Shown here in pieces: positions 1 through 10,733 of a stretch of 64,000 nucleotides of DNA. The notes under the pieces were generated by a model. The model was given only the letters and a program-made list of their open reading frames with translations, ran no database searches and was not told the DNA's origin. The number at the start of each line of letters is the position of its first letter. Position 1 is the stretch's first letter. Source of the stretch: Urophycis tenuis (Eukaryota; Chordata; Actinopteri; Gadiformes; Phycidae); assembly GCA_036785325.1 (NCBI GenBank), contig JAXIVH010000039.1, forward strand, positions 2,272,421 to 2,336,420. Direction: 5' to 3'. The translations under genes and the position numbers were made by a program.

Positions 1-37
1 TTAATGTTCTGACAAATGTACTCTTTCTATGGATTTG

Positions 38-77
38 GATAAAAGCATCTGCTAAATGCCCTAAATGTAAATGTAAA
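38..77 (+). repeat. 3' tail of a fish SINE/LINE-type repeat
   Basis: The run contains AAAAGCATCTGCTAAATGCC followed by tandem TAAATG words. This is the usual 3' tail of an abundant teleost retroposon family. A second copy of the tail lies at 848-884 in the same orientation. Only the tail is recognisable and the family name is not assigned. Confidence 0.55.
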
Positions 78-262
78 GTAACGGTGTGTAAATCATAGAA
101 ATAAATCTCTGACCGAGATCCACTTTAAACTGTTTTTTTTCATTTGTATTCATTTTACTCTAAGAAATGGCGTTATTTCAAGATTTTTCACAATATCTCC
201 AAGAAAAAGGTGTGAAGTCCCTCTCATGGAGTTTTGAAGTCCCTGTGGTCATGTGATCTCAG

Positions 263-1672
<1,410 letters not shown>

Positions 1673-2033
1673 CTGGCCAGGGAGGCGGGGGCCGCCCCCA
1701 CCAGGGGGCGCTGGAAGCTGGCTGGAACTGAAGTCCCTGGAGACCCGGAACACACTTTTGATTTCGTCCTCTGGTCGCTGTCTGCTGAGCCAACACTGCT
1801 GTGACTGTGGAACAGACGACGTGGTAGATGGACCAGCATGCCTGGACTTACAGGGGAAGCTGCGGTGGTTTCTAAGGACCCAAAGCGTTGTTCTGCTGGG
1901 TCTCTGTCATACAAAGACTTGATAAACAAGCCGCTGATGTTGGGAATGAGCCCCTGTTGGGAAGGGACTGGCCCACACACAGCACTGGACCCTACCGCGT
2001 CACCTTAAGAACAACCCTCCCCATCTCTGATGC

Positions 2034-2093
2034 TAGCTACGATAGCAGGCTAGCATAGCATGCTAGCGTAGCAGGCTAGCGTAGCAGGCTAGC
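2034..2093. repeat. Short GCTAGC tandem repeat
   Basis: Degenerate units of about 13 bp of the form GGCTAGCGTAGCA repeat four to five times. Because GCTAGC is itself palindromic, the tract could fold back. Confidence 0.8.
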
Positions 2094-3454
2094 CATTGCC
2101 ACCGGCCCCCATACAGCAGCGCTACCAAACCGTGAAAGACTGAAGGATTCCGACAGAGGTAACGTTATCGTCCTTGTACGGATAAAGATCTGTTAGGATC
2201 CAGTGGATTTGAAGAAGGGAAAAATACACACATACACACACACACACACAACTCACCCACACTCACCCCCCCAACCCACCTAAGTGAGATCAGTGTTTAA
2301 CGTGTTGTTGTGCGGCCCTCCGAAGGGTTTTAAGTAGGATGACGACACTAAGAGAAAAGGGAGATTTGGTTGTGGGTTAAAATATATTGTGTTGTTTTTC
2401 TGCCAAATGTTAAACATTTTTTTGCACAAGATTATTTTTATTATTGAGCTATATTACTTACATTGTTCTATTTTCTTTGACAGTTGGGATATAAATATTT
2501 GATTGGAGTGCCGGTTTACTCCTGATTACTTTAATTTTCCTGTCAAATGTTCACTGCCCTTGGGAGATTATTTATTATAGTTCATATTTATTATTTTAAA
2601 AAATACAAAACGTCAAACATCTACCTATCGTGCTGAGATTGACTATTGGGTGAATTGGGTAAATCACAGGTGTTCACTTCCTAATCTGTCCAGCAGAGGG
2701 TGGAAAAGCCACGTTTGGCGCCACAGAGTGCATCTAGCAGTACTTCTAAAAAGTACTGCTAGATGTGCTAGATGTTGAAATTGTCACCACGTACATCAAA
2801 GATTGTGGGTTTTGCTGTTACCATATCACATGTGGAAGTATTACATATCATAACAATTTAACCGGGAAAATTCCAACAATGCATCTCTGTTGTCCTAGTC
2901 GTATTGACAGTTGCTAGCCAACGTGTTTACATCAGTTGTGTTTACAGCATTTTATTTGTTTTAAGATGTTATTTACATTTTTAATTCCAGGTTATATGAG
3001 AAGTAAGATCAACAAGGTTGTGGTACCAAAATGCCAAATGTTACATTGATTTATAATTCTATATTTTTGTTTTGTTTTTGTTTTTCGGGGAGATTTGTTA
3101 ATTTTATAAAAGTATGTTTGGTGTCCAAATGTTGGTGTTATGGAGGGATAAAAAACAGGGCTGAATGTTGATGCTTTCTCCCTGACATTAGAGGGGAGGA
3201 TGCAGTGGGAGGCTGTTTGCAGGTGAAAGTTAATAGATACAGTAGGAACATCTAGTGCCTGTGCAATGATAGAGTACTTGAATGTGTGGTTTGTTGAACA
3301 AAGGGTTTGAAGACGTGGCCGACCGTGGGCCCAGAGGTCCTGTATAGCTATGTGTATGGTACAGCTATGTGTCTGCTGATACGTCTACCACATGCATACG
3401 TTTCCATGGTTCCCGTGTTGGTACGATGTGTGCGTGTGTGTATGCATGTGCGTA

Positions 3455-3486
<32 letters not shown>

Positions 3487-3576
3487 TGTGAGAGAGGCCA
3501 TGGATGAAAAGCTTCTGTTGTTTTTTTAATTGAACTCACTGTCTCTGTGGCGTTTCTTTGCATCATGGTAAAGTGC

Positions 3577-3582
3577 AATAAA
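3577..3582 (+). terminator. AATAAA polyadenylation signal, likely fam20c
   Basis: Canonical AATAAA in the context GTGCAATAAAACG, 1.9 kb after the stop codon. A second AATAAA at 3988-3993, beyond the telomere-like repeat, could be a distal alternative. Confidence 0.6.
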
Positions 3583-3639
3583 ACGAAATGTACAGAACAG
3601 TCTGATGTATGTGTCAACTTCCTGTGAATACAGACAAGG

Positions 3640-3790
3640 TGCTGGGTTAGTTTGGGTTAGGGTTAGTATGGGTTAGGGTTAGTTTGGGTTAGGGTTAGTA
3701 TTGGTTAGGGTTAGTTTGGGTTAGGGTTAGTATGGGTTATGGTTAGTTTGGGTTAGGGTTAGTATGGGTTAGGGTTAGTATGTGTTAGAG
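3640..3790. repeat. Interstitial telomere-like minisatellite, 16-bp unit
   Basis: About nine units of T(T/A)TGGGTTAGGGTTAG repeat in tandem. Each unit embeds the vertebrate telomere hexamer TTAGGG, and TTT and TAT versions of the unit largely alternate. Some units carry point changes. Confidence 0.92.
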
Positions 3791-4439
3791 CCAATTAACA
3801 CGCTTGGCATAAATATGAAGTGATCTGTGGTGCCTGGGGTGCTACCCGGAAGCTTATACAGTTTTTGACCACTCACGTCACACGGCACACACACGCACTC
3901 ACACTCGCTCTCGATCGCTTGAAAATACACACACATTACCACAGGAACATCACACCGCTGCCCAGTGATATGGAAGACTAAATGAAAAATAAATGCAACC
4001 AATGGTTTTGAAATCAATTATGACTTGGACTTTCATTCATCAAAAGAGGTAAAAGCGCGTCAATTACTCTACCCGTGGATCAGCACCTCAGGGGCTTAAA
4101 AGCTTGGGCTTAGCCTCTACATTTCAAATCAAAAACGTTTTGCTTGGTGGAGTTTGGAGACGTGTTTGAGGACGTGATTGGAGACGTGTTTCCACACTTT
4201 GGTGACGGCGACGAGGAGCGGCTTGCAGACTGCGGCTCATCTGTCATCAGCTGATCAGGACGGCGACGAGGAGGCTGCTTGGCTGCAGCCGCCGCTCACC
4301 TGCTGCACATGGCGCCAGGGAGGAGCGACACACCGAGGGACGTTGCGGAGCTGCAGCCGACTGAGCCACATCAGCTGCTCATCGGAGAGGAGGTAAGGTA
4401 GCGCTAACACCTGTTTACATGGCCATCTCGTTGTCGATT
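3791..4439. other. Intergenic flank with an exon-like stretch
   Basis: CA-rich sequence near 3884-3935 and an AATAAA at 3988-3993 come first. A GC-rich stretch then has an open frame beginning MAPGRSDTPRDV at about 4309 and ending at a good donor (GAGGAG|GTAAGG) near 4392. It may be the 5' exon of a retroelement or gene that the hAT insertion at 4448 separated from 6212 onward. No function is assigned. Confidence 0.3.
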
Positions 4440-4447
4440 GTGTGCAC

Positions 4448-6211
4448 CAGGGCCGGCTCTTGGCATAGGCGATATAGGCGGTCGCCTAGAGCGCCATCTG
4501 CTGGAGGGGCGCCGCCAGCGTCCCTTGGCCTCGAGGGAATTTTTTTTTTTTTTTTTTTAAACAATAAAAATTTAGATTTTTTAATTTTCTATGCCCAGTC
4601 GCCCTCCTTTGTGTGTTCTCTCTTGAAAATGATAAATATTAACAAATGAATAAACAATGATGTTCCTAAAATGTGCTGCTACTGCCTGAATCACATGACG
4701 GGACTGCGCACCTCAGGGTCAGAGGGATCAGAGGTCCGGTCACAGACAGGTGGTGGTTTCGTTACCTATTTAACGTTACGCGATGAAAAGGCTGTCCAAG
4801 CCCTCGGGTGCGCAGAACAGAAAGAGAAGAAAGGAGGAAGAGAAGAGGAATTTGCAATATAAAGGTAACATTAGCTTGTACCATTTTTTTTTAATTATGC
4901 CGTTTTGTGTGTAGACGTTTTATTTATGCTAGCTATATCGTGTTTAATGTTAAATGCGCGGTGCATCGGCGCTGTTTATGTTTGTGATGAGTTTTCATTA
5001 GTTTTCTACACAGTTATCATCTCTGCCTGTATGTCCCGTCTGATTTGGTATTTTATTTCAGTTTAATCACGTCATCATTATGTTTGGTCGAGTAGTAGCC
5101 TAAATTAATTTGACTGACACAGTTGCTGCTGCTGGTGCTTAGTTCTCCTACTGTCTTATCACGTTTGATATTGTGCTGAAATTCAGTAGCCAGGTGATGA
5201 AAATGCAAGCTGCAGGTTATTATTATTTTATTAAAGTATTATTATTTTTTTTATTTTTTCTTATTATTACTTGTTTTTGCTTGTAATGTTGTAATACATT
5301 TACTCTGTCTGTCTAGATGCACTCAGAAAATATTTACAGTCACCTCAAACAGCTTCTGGAGAGGGGCTTTCAGATCACACATCCACAGAAACACCACTCT
5401 CTGAAGCATGTAAGTTTATCCAATTGTTTATGGTCTCTGACACACTACTATGTTATTGTTGTTGTTACTGAATGGTACAACCTTGTTAGTAATGCCAGTA
5501 AATGTAATTTTTAGTCAATTAAAATTAACTTGACACAACAAACTTAATGCAGTGGTGTGACAGTATGGATGTACTCTGTTTAAATACAGCTACAAGTCAG
5601 GCATCATGCAGCAGCAGCGTCACGTCAACCACACCACCAACCTCTGCAAGTCAGCATGAAGCAGGTGAGTTCTGTAATTAAATGTTGCAGTCACATTACT
5701 GAACAATACAACTGTTATCCCTAATTTATACTTCAGATGTATTTATTGCCTGATGTCCTGTAATTTGTAAATCATTGTGTGACTTTACTAATAATGAAGG
5801 ATTAATATCTATATTTGCATGTGTGTTTGATTTTCTTGCAGGTGAAGGGACAAGCACAGCGTGTACTGTTCCACAGCCTGAGGACACCCCAGACCCGTCA
5901 ACTTATCCTGAAGTCCATGAAAAATCTCTCAGGGCAGCACCATTAGACCCTGCTGACTGGCCTTCCCTGTCTGATAAGGTGAGGGTGGAGTTAGTACACA
6001 GAGGGCCATATCAGCCAAAATCTGACTTTGAATTCCCGAAAAAAGAAGATGGGAGAAGTTGCCATCACCACTTGAACGTTTGCTGTTCTTTAAATTAAAC
6101 TGTTGTGATTGTTCTTTTGGCTGGTGTAATTTAATCGTGTGTGTGTGTCGGGGGGGGGGGCGCCGAAGAGTAGTCTCGCCTAGGGCACTAAATTAGGTAG
6201 AGCCGGCCCTG
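4448..6211 (+). mobile_element. hAT DNA transposon, copy 1 (1764 bp, 8-bp target duplication)
   Basis: The element starts CAGGGCCGGCTCT and ends AGAGCCGGCCCTG, a perfect 13-bp terminal inverted repeat. It is flanked by the 8-bp duplication GTGTGCAC (4440-4447 and 6212-6219), diagnostic of hAT transposons. A second copy of exactly the same length lies at 58975-60738 with a different 8-bp duplication, and I saw no difference between the two, even in the 11-G run near the 3' end. Both therefore moved recently. The element carries only the N-terminal exons of a transposase, so it depends on a full-length relative for transposition. Confidence 0.97.
4783..6098 (+). CDS. Truncated hAT transposase, four-exon N-terminal frame (168 aa)
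   Basis: Four exons join in phase with GT-AG borders: 4783-4864, 5317-5409, 5590-5664 and 5842-6098. They give an uninterrupted 168-codon frame from ATG to TAA. Exon 1 begins MKRLSKPSGAQNRKRRKEEE, the lysine-rich start typical of hAT transposases related to ZMYM/TTF-type proteins. Exons 2-3 are Ser/Thr-rich linkers. Exon 4 has the family signature DPADWPSLSDKVRVELVHRG followed by a Phe-Pro-Lys-x-Asp-Gly motif that normally opens the TTF zinc finger. The frame then runs into CCSLN and stops, so the zinc finger, RNase H-like core and dimerisation region are absent. A transcript could give a small basic DNA-binding or interfering peptide. That role is inference. Confidence 0.7.
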
Positions 6212-6219
6212 GTGTGCAC

Positions 6220-6600
6220 ACATAAACTACGGGCGCATAATTCCAATGCATTGGTCGCTGAAACAATAAACTTTTCGACGGTCGGTTCATTGCGGTCCGT
6301 TGACTGTCGGACCTAATAAATACAAAATGTCAGTTGCGAGCGAGCCATCTGCTGGCAAAGCGGACACCGGGGCCAGCAGTGGTGAAACACAAGGCAGCAA
6401 GCGTGTTGTCAAACTTTCCGTTAAAGCACTTGCTGATAAATTGGAAAAAATTACAAGCTGGTAGAAAATCAAAGCTAAATAAGACGCAAGGTTTAAGAAA
6501 AACTGAAAAAGGTTTAATGGAAACTGGTTGAGAAGACTCCCTGGATCATCATTCTCTGTTCATTTTCTTTCCAACTAAATCTGCCAAGGTGAATCCAGGT
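6220..6600 (+). pseudogene. Retroelement-like coding fragment beside hAT copy 1
   Basis: An ATG at 6327 opens 45 codons starting MSVASEPSAGKADTGASSGE and ending in a stop at 6462-6464. Another frame continues with LQAGRKSKLNKTQGLRKTEK to about 6528, so a frameshift is likely. The Lys/Leu-rich 'KLxxLQxxRKSKLNK' pattern resembles the Gag start of some fish LTR retrotransposons (BEL/Pao-like). That link is from memory and weak. It probably continues the locus that hAT copy 1 split. Confidence 0.3.
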
Positions 6601-6737
6601 TTAATATACACCCTCTGGTGCAACCTAGACACATCATCAGTGATGTAACCTGAGGTCATAGGGTGTTTCGGGTCTCTCAACATCAGACACCCTCGCCCAG
6701 GCGACCCAGCCGGGGGTGATCAGACCCCGGCTTGTGT

Positions 6738-9455
6738 CTAGGTAGCTTGTGTGGCCCACGGATCACCCCTCCTGATCCACAGCCATCTTGATGCCTTCTC
6801 AGCAGCATCAGTGATGTTCTTGATGGCTTTCTTGCTGTGCAGTCCCCTTATTCCCAACAACTTGAGGGCCCTGCAGAGTGACTGGCCTGCGAAACCTCGG
6901 CAACCAACCTCAATGGGACTACAACGAGTCTTCCATCCGTTGCGCCGGCATTCGCCTGCCAGCTCCTCATACTTGGCCCTCTTCCTCTCAAATGCCTCCT
7001 CCATCCGGTCTTCCCAGGGCACAGTCAACTCCAGCAGTATCACCTGCCTTGTTGATTCTGACATAAGAACCAAGTCCGGCCTAAGTGTGGTCACTGCGAT
7101 GGTCTCTGGGAATTTAAGCTGTTTCCCCAAGTCCACCTTCAGCTGCCAGTCCCTAGCTGTTGTCAGGAGCCCCCCTGTTTGGCCTGGGCGTTGTTGAGGC
7201 TTCTCACCAGATTTAACAAAGGTGATTGAATGCCTAACTGGCTGTTGCTGCTTGCTGAGTGAGATCCCCGAGCAGATGGTATCTGCTATCACCTTCAGCA
7301 CCTGGTCGTGGCGCCAACGATAGCGCCCCTCGCCCAGGGCTTTCGGGCAACAGCTTAGGATGTGCTCCAGTGATCCTCTCCTCTGACACAAAGGGCAAGC
7401 AGGTGTTTCTGCCAGGCCCCAACAGAAGAGGTTGGAAGGGCTGGGGAGGACGTCGTAGACTGACTGGATCAAAAACTTTATACGGAATGGCTCTGCCTTC
7501 CAAAGCTCTGACCAAGAAATCTTCCTATCCAGTGTCTGCTCCCATCTAGTCCACGCCCCCTGTTGTCTCATCCCGACCATCTTGCTTGAGCGGGTCTCCT
7601 CCAGCCCTGCTCGAACCTCTTCCTGGATAAGCTGCCGCCTCTCCTTCCCCCGGGCCTTGTTGTACCGAGGCCCTGGGTTGCTCCCAAGCCCTGCCCGGCC
7701 TGTCGCCACTGTTCCCACCAGAACACCGTGGCGCAGCCGCGCCTCAGCTTGCTCGACCGTCTCCTGGGCTCTCCACTTCCGCCCAGTCCGCACTTCGATA
7801 CCCGCTAAGGAGACTTTGGTGTCACTCGAGTCTCTGTACAGCAGCACCTCTCTCGCACGGGTAACCATGAACTCCTCCGACAGACTACTGAAGGGAAGTC
7901 GCAGCTTGTTCTTATGCCCATACAAGGCTATGCTGCTGAGGCTTCTTGGTAGGCCCAACCACCTGCGAAGGAAGCTACTTACCTTACGCTCGAAGCCCTC
8001 AACGGTCGTTAGTGGGACATCGTAGACCAGTAGTGGCCAGAGGAGGCGTGGCAGGATGCCATGCTGATATATCCATGCTTTATACTTACCTGGCAGCCCT
8101 GACTTATCCACCGCCACTAGCCAGTTACCCAGTTCTCTGCTGGTCGCCTTGAGCGCTGCTTTGTCCCTCAGGGTGCCATCAAAGATCTTCCCCAGGCTCT
8201 TCACTGGCTCCTCTGAAACCGATGGAATCTGGACACCTCCCAGCGAGAACCGGAACTTGTCTGTAACCTTCCCCTTCTTCACCACCAGGGAACGGGACTT
8301 AGCAGGCTTAAAGCCCATACGCGCCCAGTTAATGAGCCGCTCAAGGCCTTGGAGAACCCACCTACAACCTGGAACTGATGTTGTAGTAACTGTCAGGTCA
8401 TCCATAAAAGCTCTGATGGGAGGCTGCCGCACACCTGACTTGGTGAGCGGTCCTCTGCACTCCACCTCCGCTGACTTAACAAGCATGTTCATGGCCAAGG
8501 CAAACAAAATCACTGAGACTGTACACCCAGTGATTATGCCTTTCTCCAGCCGATGTGATGCTGATGTTACTGTCCCTGAGGTGACTCTCAAACTGAAAGA
8601 GTTGTAATAGTCCAGTATGAGGTCCCTGATCTTGCCTGGAACATGATGCCGGTCAAGCGAGGTCTCCACCAGTTTGTGGGGAATTGACCCGTAAGCATTA
8701 GACAGGTCAAGCCACAAAACTGCCAGGTTCCCATTGCCCTCCCGGGCCTCCCGGATGAGCTGAGTAACAACTCCCGTGTGCTCAATGCACCCTGGTACCC
8801 TTGGGACCCCCCCCTTCTGCACAGAGGTGTCGATGTATGCATTCTTCAGGAAGAACTCTGTCATGCGCCGGGCAACAATGCTGAAGAACACCTTGCCCTC
8901 CACACTCAGGAGTGAGATGTTTCTAAACTGCTCGATGGTGCGAGAGTTCTCTTCCTTCGGAATCCATACACCCTCTGCATGCCTCCACTGCTGAGCCACC
9001 TTCCCCCTCCTCCAGATGACCCTAAGGATCTTCCAGAGTCGCTGCACGAGCCTGGGGCACCTCTTGTAGACAACATATGGTACTCCACTGGGACCTGGAG
9101 CTGAGTTGGATCTAGCTGCTCTGACTATGTCCTCAACTTCTCTCAGGGTTGGCTCCTTGGTATTAAATGCTGAAGTGGGTTCTGGTGGTGTAATCAGAAA
9201 GCTGCAGGGTCCAAGATCCTGCTCCCTTGCGCTGTCGCTGTAAGTTGCCCTGAGGTACTTGTCAACCTCTTCTTGAGAGCAGGCCAATTGTCCACCTCGC
9301 TTCTGCCCAAGGATCTTCTTGGTGAAGTTGAATGGGCCTGAAATGAAGGCGGCACGCTTCTTGGCTCTCTCCTTCCCCCTCTTCCTGTGCCATTCAGCAC
9401 GATACATGAGAACAACAATCCGGGTACTTTCCGCTTTTTTGACACATCCGGGCAT
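6738..9455 (-). CDS. REL-endonuclease non-LTR retrotransposon ORF (RT + zinc knuckle + nuclease), 905 aa
   Basis: This long open frame encodes target-primed reverse transcription machinery. From N to C: a linker, reverse transcriptase fingers (SNSAPGPSGVPYVVYK), motif A (VLWLDLSNAYGSIPH, about residue 250), motif B (KGIITGCTVSVILFALAMN, about 310), and the catalytic box FMDDLTV (about 355). A CCHC knuckle (CPLCQRRGSLEHILSCC) and a C-terminal restriction-like endonuclease core (RPDLVLM...ILLELTVPWED) with a downstream KRAKYEEL helix complete it. This order marks the R2/NeSL/HERO superfamily; the exact clade is not decided. The N-terminal zinc finger/Myb DNA-binding part is missing, so the copy is probably 5' truncated, although no stop or frameshift interrupts the remaining 905 codons. 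Start chosen at the first ATG, 9455-9453. Confidence 0.9.
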   Translation of the reverse strand: MPGCVKKAESTRIVVLMYRAEWHRKRGKERAKKRAAFISGPFNFTKKILGQKRGGQLACSQEEVDKYLRATYSDSAREQDLGPCSFLITPPEPTSAFNTKEPTLREVEDIVRAARSNSAPGPSGVPYVVYKRCPRLVQRLWKILRVIWRRGKVAQQWRHAEGVWIPKEENSRTIEQFRNISLLSVEGKVFFSIVARRMTEFFLKNAYIDTSVQKGGVPRVPGCIEHTGVVTQLIREAREGNGNLAVLWLDLSNAYGSIPHKLVETSLDRHHVPGKIRDLILDYYNSFSLRVTSGTVTSASHRLEKGIITGCTVSVILFALAMNMLVKSAEVECRGPLTKSGVRQPPIRAFMDDLTVTTTSVPGCRWVLQGLERLINWARMGFKPAKSRSLVVKKGKVTDKFRFSLGGVQIPSVSEEPVKSLGKIFDGTLRDKAALKATSRELGNWLVAVDKSGLPGKYKAWIYQHGILPRLLWPLLVYDVPLTTVEGFERKVSSFLRRWLGLPRSLSSIALYGHKNKLRLPFSSLSEEFMVTRAREVLLYRDSSDTKVSLAGIEVRTGRKWRAQETVEQAEARLRHGVLVGTVATGRAGLGSNPGPRYNKARGKERRQLIQEEVRAGLEETRSSKMVGMRQQGAWTRWEQTLDRKISWSELWKAEPFRIKFLIQSVYDVLPSPSNLFCWGLAETPACPLCQRRGSLEHILSCCPKALGEGRYRWRHDQVLKVIADTICSGISLSKQQQPVRHSITFVKSGEKPQQRPGQTGGLLTTARDWQLKVDLGKQLKFPETIAVTTLRPDLVLMSESTRQVILLELTVPWEDRMEEAFERKRAKYEELAGECRRNGWKTRCSPIEVGCRGFAGQSLCRALKLLGIRGLHSKKAIKNITDAAEKASRWLWIRRGDPWATQAT

Positions 9456-10108
9456 TTAGGTTAAACTACCCGGAAATATTTGAATGGGGGTCTATGAGAA
9501 TTTCAGTGCAGTTTCTGAATGTGACGCTCACAAATGTAAGGTCGCATTTTTTATTTTGTTTGTTTTATGTTGAAAATATGATTTCTGTGAAAGAAATGTT
9601 AATATGTGCCAAAATGGTCAATTATCGCCTCTTGGTAAGAGCAAAGCCTGTTTATATGATACATTATCATGTTACCAGCAGGAGGCAGTGTGGCGCTTTG
9701 CTTCTCCTCTGGGACTCACCTTGCGCACGAACTCTGGTTTACTTCCTCATTCTGCTGAGCGAAGCTACATGGACAAGACGCAACGGTCGCCTGTCTCATT
9801 CTTTCTCATGTTTTACAGGTTGGTGGTGTTTTAAAACTTATATATCTACATACACTTGTTGCTATACATGTAAACGAAATGCTAGATCGATTTTGTAAGT
9901 AGTATTGAATATGTTTTAATGCTTTTCTGAATAAGTGGCAAACATGCAGTTTCCCGGTTTGTCGCGTGTGGCCCAAGATGGCGCCGCTGTATTTTTTTTT
10001 TTGTGACCAAACCACGTTGAAGTTTCTAGCTCCAGCACATTTTATGTTTGGTTAAAGATTATACTTTGGTACAGTATTTTGTTACCCGTGTAAATAAATT
10101 GAATGTTA

Positions 10109-10112
<4 letters not shown>
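9456..10112. other. Non-coding stretch between the R2-like element and the pogo element
   Basis: No gene is supported here. It contains one of two related 70-bp segments (9749-9819, partner 14801-14875). A GC-rich island around AAGATGGCGCC near 9976 is followed by a T tract. The segment 9749-9819 ends TTTTACAG|GTTGG, which could be an exon end or an acceptor site. Confidence 0.4.
9749..9819 (+). repeat. Direct repeat flanking the pogo element, left copy
   Basis: The segment begins ATTCTGCTGAGCGAAGCTAC, shares GCAACGGTCGCCTGTCT, and ends TGTTTTACAGG. It aligns with 14801-14875 in the same orientation with a few substitutions and small indels in a TTTC tract. The two copies bracket the pogo-like element and its flanks, 5 kb apart. 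Confidence 0.85.

Positions 10113-10162
<50 letters not shown>
10113..10162. repeat. (TA)n microsatellite, landing site of the pogo element
   Basis: Fifty bases of TA dinucleotides run directly into the GGGGAGAG terminus at 10163. The last TA serves as the left target duplication. Confidence 0.97.
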
Positions 10163-10165
<3 letters not shown>

Positions 10166-10526
10166 GAGAGCCGGGTCGAATGAAACACGGGACGAATGAA
10201 ACACAGCTATTTCCTCGAAAACCACGCACATCCGACGCGTCAAATTTCGTCAGCACGTTCAGCACGCAAGACTTACCAACCCCGGGAAAGCTCGCGTCAT
10301 GACGTCATACCAATTCAAAGTTATTCCCGCAAATCTGTTTTTGAGTCCGGTAAGTAATATCTTACGTGCGGTAATTTTTTGTAATTACAAGTTGTGTTTA
10401 TTGTTTCATGCAATAATAATATGACTATACAACAGATGAATTATTACTTAAATACGTCCTAAAATGTGCAATGTCAGAGTTTTGAGGTTAAGAGGCAAAA
10501 TAGCTTTAAGTGTCAGTAGTCGCTGT

Positions 10527-10560
10527 CGGGACGATTGAAACACCTGTTTCAAACGTCCCG
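10527..10560. repeat. Subterminal palindrome of the pogo element, left
   Basis: CGGGACGATTGAAACA and its near-perfect inverse TGTTTCAAACGTCCCG are separated by CC; 15 of 16 positions pair. The same word occurs in the terminal repeats (CGAATGAAACACGGGACG at 10179). A transposase-binding role is inferred. Confidence 0.85.
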
Positions 10561-10733
10561 CACGTCTCAATGCGTAAAAGCGGTCGCATTGTGTGCTCAA
10601 TACCTATATACAGCACCGAATTAATACATGTTTTGCAATGAATAACAAGTGCTTTTCTATTAATAACATATATTTTTAATGAATCAAATGTGTATCACAT
10701 GAATTTACAGATTATAACACCAGAGAAAGAGTA

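Larger units (their letters stand above)
1673..3582 (+). other. fam20c 3' UTR (inferred)
   Basis: About 1.9 kb follow the fam20c stop without any convincing gene, AT-rich in its second half and ending at a canonical AATAAA. It holds a short GCTAGC-rich tandem repeat (2034-2093), a CA tract near 2227-2250 and a TG tract near 3459-3478. The transcript end is inferred from the polyadenylation signal only. Confidence 0.6.

Noticed and set aside
7234..9088. Many medium frames on both strands between 6.75 and 9.4 kb
   Set aside because: They are shadows of the 905-codon retrotransposon frame and show no domain.
10048..10302. Frames with Tyr-Ile repeats
   Set aside because: They translate the (TA)n tract and run into a transposon end.
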